A DNA stretch of 25,124 nt from an uncultured Clostridium sp. GTDB lineage: Bacteria; Bacillota_A; Clostridia; TANB77; CAG-508. The DNA is taken from contig CAKNIU010000017.1 of the NCBI GenBank assembly GCA_930980675.1, positions 1 through 25,124 on the forward strand. Reading direction: 5' to 3'. Position 1 is the stretch's first letter. The number at the start of each line of letters is the position of its first letter. A model generated the notes under the pieces. It ran no database searches, was not told the origin of the DNA, and was given only the letters and a program-made list of their open reading frames with translations. The translations under genes were made by a program, and so were the position numbers. Positions 21,554-25,124 of this stretch are shown in pieces.

Positions 21554-21589
21554 TGTCGAATTTTGACAAGTTTTCGACATTTTTCGCAG
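21554..21589 (-). promoter_or_regulatory. Cluster of Spo0A boxes upstream of spoIIA
   Basis: Two perfect 0A boxes are present: TGTCGAA on the plus strand (21554-21560) and on the minus strand (21573-21579). Two near matches, TGTCAAA (21562-21568) and CTGCGAA (21583-21589) on the minus strand, keep a 10-11 base period with the second perfect box. This is the phased pattern of Spo0A-activated promoters. Confidence 0.65.
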
Positions 21590-21787
21590 GTGAGGCTTAT
21601 ATAATTGAGGTTCAATAATAGATTTCCTCTATTTTTTACTAATTTTATTATTTTTACAGTAATTCTCTAAATAAACTTATTATTATCATTTGTTTTGGCT
21701 CCTTTATTTATATCTCACATTTTAATATATTCTATATGTACACTTAATTTTAGTCAAGCAATTTTATGTTACATCTTTGTTACAGTT

Positions 21788-21821
21788 AAACCAAGAATTT
21801 TCATAAAAAATTTCTTGGTTT
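21788..21821. terminator. Terminator-like hairpin after the AAA-ATPase gene
   Basis: AAACCAAGAATTTT (21788-21801) pairs with AAAATTTCTTGGTTT (21807-21821), with one bulge. It lies 47 bases after the stop at 21868. The T-rich tail is better on the plus strand. The rest of 21590-21867 is AT-rich, and I see no gene or other element in it. Confidence 0.5.
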
Positions 21822-21867
21822 TCTATTTTTGCTCAAAGGCCCACATAGTAATTTCCAAACTATTCTA

Positions 21868-23559
21868 CTAAAAAAATTTGTCAACATATATTTTGTCATT
21901 TACTGCAACTATTGTATATTTATTTAACTTATTTATGTCCTTTATTTCATCATAATTACTGTACTTAAGTACTTGTTTTTTTGCTTCTTCTTGTTTTTCT
22001 TTTAGTCTGCTTTCTTCACCTTTTTTCAAATACTTAAACTCTATCATTACACTATTGTAACCTTTGCTTCTATCTCTTGGCACTAAAAGTATGTCTGGAT
22101 ATTCCCTTTGCACTTCTAATTCAGATTTTACATTGTATATTTTTAAATTCATTGATATGCAGTAAAATATTAGTTTAATATACTTTTCATCAAATCTTTG
22201 ATAATCTCTATTTGATAAATTTTTCAAATACTTTTGTAATATTTCTGTTATTTTATCTATTTTTCCTTCTAATGCTAGTTGTCTTAATATTTCATTATAT
22301 TCATCATTGTCTATGCTCATTTGTGCTTGATCGTCTAACAATTTTATAAAATAGTCTGAATATATTTCTCTCATTACTTTATTTGGCACTTTTAGTTCTG
22401 TCACTCCAAGTTCTTCACCTACTATTGTTAAATATCCTAAATAATAAAGCATTGATACTAAATCTGTATCTGTAAATTCCATTGCTGGGTTGAATTTTTG
22501 AGTTATTTCTGACATTATACCTTCTCCTGATACAGTTTTTTCTATTATTTCTGCTCGTTTTTCTCCTTTGCATAAATCTAGCATTTTTCCTATTTTGCTA
22601 TAATCACTTGCTATATTCATATCAACTAAATTTCTTGGCATATCTCTATTTTCTAAATAACTATTTAAAAAGTATAAGCACATATTTGAGTTATATATTC
22701 TTTCTTTTCCATCCAATGAAAACTTGTATCCATCATAGTTTTCTTTCATTATTGGCAATAGTTCCGCTTGTTTTTCTTTTGATATCTCTTGAGCTTTCAT
22801 TAACTCTATTAATTCGTTTTCTGTAAATCCTAGCATTTCATTAAATTTCTTTTTTTGTGTTAAATCAGTTCCTATATTAAAACCAGATGTTAAACTGTCT
22901 AATGTAATTGGTGCTACACCAGTTATAAATATTCTATCTATTACAGTTTCTGTTCCTTCTTTTAATACCTCATACCATTTTCTAACTTTACCGTTTTTTG
23001 AAACTAATGTTTTAAATTGACTTGTATTAAAGCCAAGTAGCTCGTTTGCAAAATGGTCATATTCGTCTATTATTACATAAATTTTATCATTTGCTTTTTG
23101 AATACTAAACGCTTTTATTAGGTTATCCAATATATTTTCTGCGTTTTCATTTTCATTTATATAAAAATCTAAACCATATTTTTGTACAAAATATCTTATT
23201 GAGGAAATAGTCTTACTTTTAAAGCCTTTCATCGTTGATTCCTCATTTGATGTATCTATTCCTGAAAAATTAAATCTCAATATATGATAACTATTTTTTA
23301 AGACTGTTGGATATTTCCCTATATATGTATCTCTGTATAATTCTTCAAATTTATCTTTTTTCTTTATATCATAATAATTTTCTAATGTACTTGTAAAAAG
23401 CGTTTTTCCAAATTTTCTTGGACGTAAGAACATTATTCTTTTTTCCGCCAAATTTTCTAACATTTCTATATATCTTGTTTTATCCACATAATAGTAATTA
23501 TCTTCTATTAATTCTTCATAATTACTTATGCCATAAGGTAATTTTTTTATCATTCTCAC
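21868..23559 (-). CDS. AAA-ATPase-like protein with C-terminal PD-(D/E)XK nuclease domain
   Basis: A 563-residue member of the widespread family pairing an AAA-ATPase-like domain with a PD-(D/E)XK nuclease domain. The N-terminus has YYVDKTRYIEMLENL and the P-loop FLRPRKFGKTL. Then come VIIDEYDHFANELLG (Walker B) and FITGVAPITLDSLTSGFNI. The C-terminal nuclease core is YPDILLVPRDR followed by MIEFKYLKKGEE, keeping Asp and Glu-x-Lys. The family is abundant in gut bacteria and often multi-copy; its function is unsettled, with mobile-element or defence roles proposed. The start is GTG at 23559 after GAGGAG; ATG at 23553 is the alternative. It stands alone. Confidence 0.88.
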   Translation of the reverse strand: MRMIKKLPYGISNYEELIEDNYYYVDKTRYIEMLENLAEKRIMFLRPRKFGKTLFTSTLENYYDIKKKDKFEELYRDTYIGKYPTVLKNSYHILRFNFSGIDTSNEESTMKGFKSKTISSIRYFVQKYGLDFYINENENAENILDNLIKAFSIQKANDKIYVIIDEYDHFANELLGFNTSQFKTLVSKNGKVRKWYEVLKEGTETVIDRIFITGVAPITLDSLTSGFNIGTDLTQKKKFNEMLGFTENELIELMKAQEISKEKQAELLPIMKENYDGYKFSLDGKERIYNSNMCLYFLNSYLENRDMPRNLVDMNIASDYSKIGKMLDLCKGEKRAEIIEKTVSGEGIMSEITQKFNPAMEFTDTDLVSMLYYLGYLTIVGEELGVTELKVPNKVMREIYSDYFIKLLDDQAQMSIDNDEYNEILRQLALEGKIDKITEILQKYLKNLSNRDYQRFDEKYIKLIFYCISMNLKIYNVKSELEVQREYPDILLVPRDRSKGYNSVMIEFKYLKKGEESRLKEKQEEAKKQVLKYSNYDEIKDINKLNKYTIVAVNDKIYVDKFF

Positions 23560-23652
23560 TTATACTCCTCTCTAGAGTTTTTACAATTTATATACTATCA
23601 CAATTCTTTTATTTTAACAATAGATTGACGAAAAAAGGTATTATCTGTACAG

Positions 23653-23688
23653 CAAAAAGTTCCTAGACCTATTTTCTGTCTAAGAACT
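23653..23688 (-). terminator. Intrinsic terminator downstream of the FGE-like gene
   Basis: On the minus strand, AGTTCTTAGAC (23688-23678) pairs with GTCTAGGAACT (23668-23658), with one U-G pair, followed by TTTTT. It lies about 225 bases after the stop at 23914, so the transcript would have a long 3' region. The remainder of 23560-23913 has no gene. Confidence 0.7.
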
Positions 23689-23826
23689 CTGTATCTATTT
23701 TCGATTCAATACCTCTTTAAGCAATTATAGGCTCTATATTTTTTCAACTTTATCAACTAATTATGATGTGCATTAACTTTTTTACTAGCAAAGTCAGTAT
23801 TTTTGAGCTCTCTTAAAAAAATTCCT

Positions 23827-23850
23827 ACTTTACGTCAAAAGTCGTAAAGT
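23827..23850. other. Perfect hairpin downstream of the variable region
   Basis: ACTTTACG (23827-23834) and CGTAAAGT (23843-23850) form a perfect 8-bp stem with an 8-base loop, 64 bases after the stop of the FGE-like gene. No T run follows. Retrohoming targets of diversity-generating retroelements often carry a hairpin just downstream of the variable repeat. The loop here is longer than the reported type, so the match is only suggestive. Confidence 0.4.
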
Positions 23851-23913
23851 TGTTGTCAATATTCAACTGAAGAGAATTCCCACTATTGTATCTATAATTT
23901 GGATATTGCGGCT

Positions 23914-25124
23914 TTAGCTTTCAGTACTACAATATAAAGCGACGCGGAAACCATCTGACAAGTAGCCAACGCCATTGGCGTTGCTACGGCTTCCTGCTGG
24001 AATGTTGTCGTAGTTTTCGTCGTCGTAAGAGCCTCCACGACCGACGTAGCGATAGTTCGAGTAAGATAAGACCTCAGTAGTGTATTCGCGCAAATTTCCT
24101 CCCATATCATATATATTACTTACGGCTGCTGTTTGTCCTGTTGGTATTAATGCAGATTCGTTATTGAATTTGGTTTGTAATCTTCCTGTTATATCTGTAT
24201 ATTCAAATGTTGTATTAAGATAGTTTCCCTCTGGTGAATTTGTACCATAATCACTATTTTTTATTTGTATAAAATTTATTGCTGTATCCCAAGCATAACT
24301 ACTTACTAATTTTGTTGTTGCTGTGGTATAAGCTTGTGTTGTATCCATTGCTTCTGCTAAACTTTTTAGTTTTGCAAATGTTATATCGTTATAAGGTGCT
24401 TGCCCTTTCTTTATTGTTACTGTATTCTCTCGACTTGCTCCGGACGCTCTCATTGTTTTTGCTTCTGTTGACTCTTTATCTCCTGCCTCGAATCTTCCTA
24501 TATAATATCCTCCCCATGCATTCACGCTTGCCTCTTCATCACTTGGCATTGTTTCTGAATACCTTATTGTTATATCTTCTCCTCTAAATGCTGTTCTTTT
24601 ATATTTAATTACTGCTGTTCCTCCTGCTGATAGATTTATTGTTGCTCCTGTTCCTGTTTTGGCTGGTATCCATACGAATTGGTTTCCATCCTTATCTTCT
24701 ATTACTATTCCGTCTTCTACTGCTGTTGCTGAATCTTGTGCGATTTTAAATCCTGCTGGAACTCTTATTGAATTTGCTGGGGAACACGAATCTGTTATTG
24801 TTGTATCATTCTCGAATGGCTTATTTTGATTTTTTGCTTCTTCTACTGTTGTTCCTGTATTATAGTTTCCATCAACTGTGCCTCCGCCTTGATTTCCACC
24901 ATTTCCGTTCATATAATCGTCAATCCAGTCTTCCACATCTCCCATTGCTAGCTGTTCATTTGTTTCTGCATTTCTCCATGTATTTGCTGCAGTTTGTGCT
25001 CTACTAAATATTCCATTGTTACCAATTGTTAGTGAAATTGCTATACCTGCTAATATCAATAAAACAATTATGTTTAGTATGTTATCGATGGTTAGGCTGT
25101 AGAAAAATAGACTGGAATAGTTTT
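23914..25124 (-). CDS. Prepilin-like protein with C-terminal FGE/C-type-lectin-fold domain (5' end outside window)
   Basis: The frame is open to the window edge. A hydrophobic stretch, IIVLLILAGIAISLTIGNNG, resembles the prepilin-type segment common in uncultured Clostridia (usually preceded by GITLIALV, here replaced by unrelated residues near the edge). A short linker with GGNQGGG follows, then a domain like formylglycine-generating-enzyme-fold proteins: GNQFVWIPA, GGYYIGRFEAGDK, SSYAWDTAINFI, NIYDMGGNLREYTTE and the end GFRVALYC. A TTG at 25059 is the first possible internal start but lies within the membrane segment, so the true start is probably beyond 25124. A surface ligand-binding role is inferred. 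The last 150 coding bases are anomalous (see the variable-region entry). Confidence 0.8.
   Translation of the reverse strand, partial: NYSSLFFYSLTIDNILNIIVLLILAGIAISLTIGNNGIFSRAQTAANTWRNAETNEQLAMGDVEDWIDDYMNGNGGNQGGGTVDGNYNTGTTVEEAKNQNKPFENDTTITDSCSPANSIRVPAGFKIAQDSATAVEDGIVIEDKDGNQFVWIPAKTGTGATINLSAGGTAVIKYKRTAFRGEDITIRYSETMPSDEEASVNAWGGYYIGRFEAGDKESTEAKTMRASGASRENTVTIKKGQAPYNDITFAKLKSLAEAMDTTQAYTTATTKLVSSYAWDTAINFIQIKNSDYGTNSPEGNYLNTTFEYTDITGRLQTKFNNESALIPTGQTAAVSNIYDMGGNLREYTTEVLSYSNYRYVGRGGSYDDENYDNIPAGSRSNANGVGYLSDGFRVALYCSTES
23939..24090 (-). other. Candidate diversity-generating retroelement variable region
   Basis: Within the FGE-like gene, the final 51 codons from CGC-GAA to GTC-GCT change composition: 26 end in C, Tyr is TAC in six of seven cases, and Arg is CGC or CGT rather than AGA. 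Just upstream the same gene uses TAT, AAT and AGA. A patch rich in NNC codons at the end of a C-type-lectin-like domain, closing with GGTTTCCGCGTCGC, is what adenine mutagenesis of AAC-rich template codons would leave. Template and reverse transcriptase are not in the window. Confidence 0.55.

Noticed and set aside
21868..23913. Diversity-generating retroelement reverse transcriptase or template near the variable region
   Set aside because: The only gene here is the AAA-ATPase/PD-(D/E)XK protein, without reverse transcriptase motifs, and no GC-rich AAC-laden copy of the variable region is visible in the gap.
23892..24110. Minus-strand 72-codon frame overlapping the end of the FGE-like gene
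   Set aside because: It is a shadow frame inside the anomalous GC-shifted segment, has no proper start, and the overlapping frame carries clear FGE-fold motifs.

Overview
The window looks like a chromosome segment of an AT-rich, endospore-forming Clostridia bacterium. The evidence is the very low GC content, strong AGGAGG-type ribosome sites, sigma-A promoters with 17-base spacers, and a dense set of sporulation genes (spoIIAA, spoIIAB, sigF, spoIID, spoIIQ, a sipL-like gene, yunB). An uncultured gut-type Clostridium relative is my inference; the species cannot be named from sequence alone.

Layout. 1-2236: start of an unknown minus-strand gene, then recG with its promoter. 2319-3144, plus strand: tRNA-Trp with promoter and terminator, then a small secreted M23 peptidase. 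3161-3314: a long structured inverted repeat and a terminator. 3318-10015, minus strand: apparently one transcription unit running from a promoter at 9987-10015 through a VirB2-like small membrane protein, a giant TadZ/CpaE-like protein with AT-hook motifs and tandem repeats, a membrane GAF/degenerate-GGDEF protein, ireB, ruvX, efp and a zinc-ribbon protein. 10082-11351, minus: G5-SH3-glucosaminidase wall hydrolase. 11399-12858, plus: infC-rpmI-rplT with an L20-type attenuator leader and an apparent AUA start codon on infC. 12883-14678: GC-rich hairpin element, a hypothetical gene and a ComEC-like metallo-hydrolase. 14683-21589, minus: sporulation block yunB, sipL-like, veg, spoIIQ, spoIID, sigF, spoIIAB, spoIIAA, with Spo0A boxes before spoIIAA and before veg and a sigma-F-like promoter before spoIIQ. 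21868-23559: AAA-ATPase/PD-(D/E)XK protein. 23914 to the end: a prepilin-like, FGE/C-type-lectin-fold protein whose last 150 bases differ sharply in composition.

How they fit together. The sporulation block holds the forespore switch (anti-anti-sigma, anti-sigma/kinase, sigma-F), the engulfment machinery (SpoIID, SpoIIQ) and coat or envelope proteins (SipL-like, YunB). Tandem Spo0A boxes lie just upstream of a promoter with a perfect -10 in front of spoIIAA. That promoter's start point falls inside the loop of a terminator hairpin, so the hairpin can stop read-through without affecting the spoIIA transcript.

The two most promising undescribed items are (a) a candidate target of a diversity-generating retroelement at 23939-24090, with no reverse transcriptase or template in the window, and (b) the TadZ-like/VirB2-like/GAF cluster, which may be part of an unrecognised envelope apparatus transcribed together with ireB, ruvX and efp.
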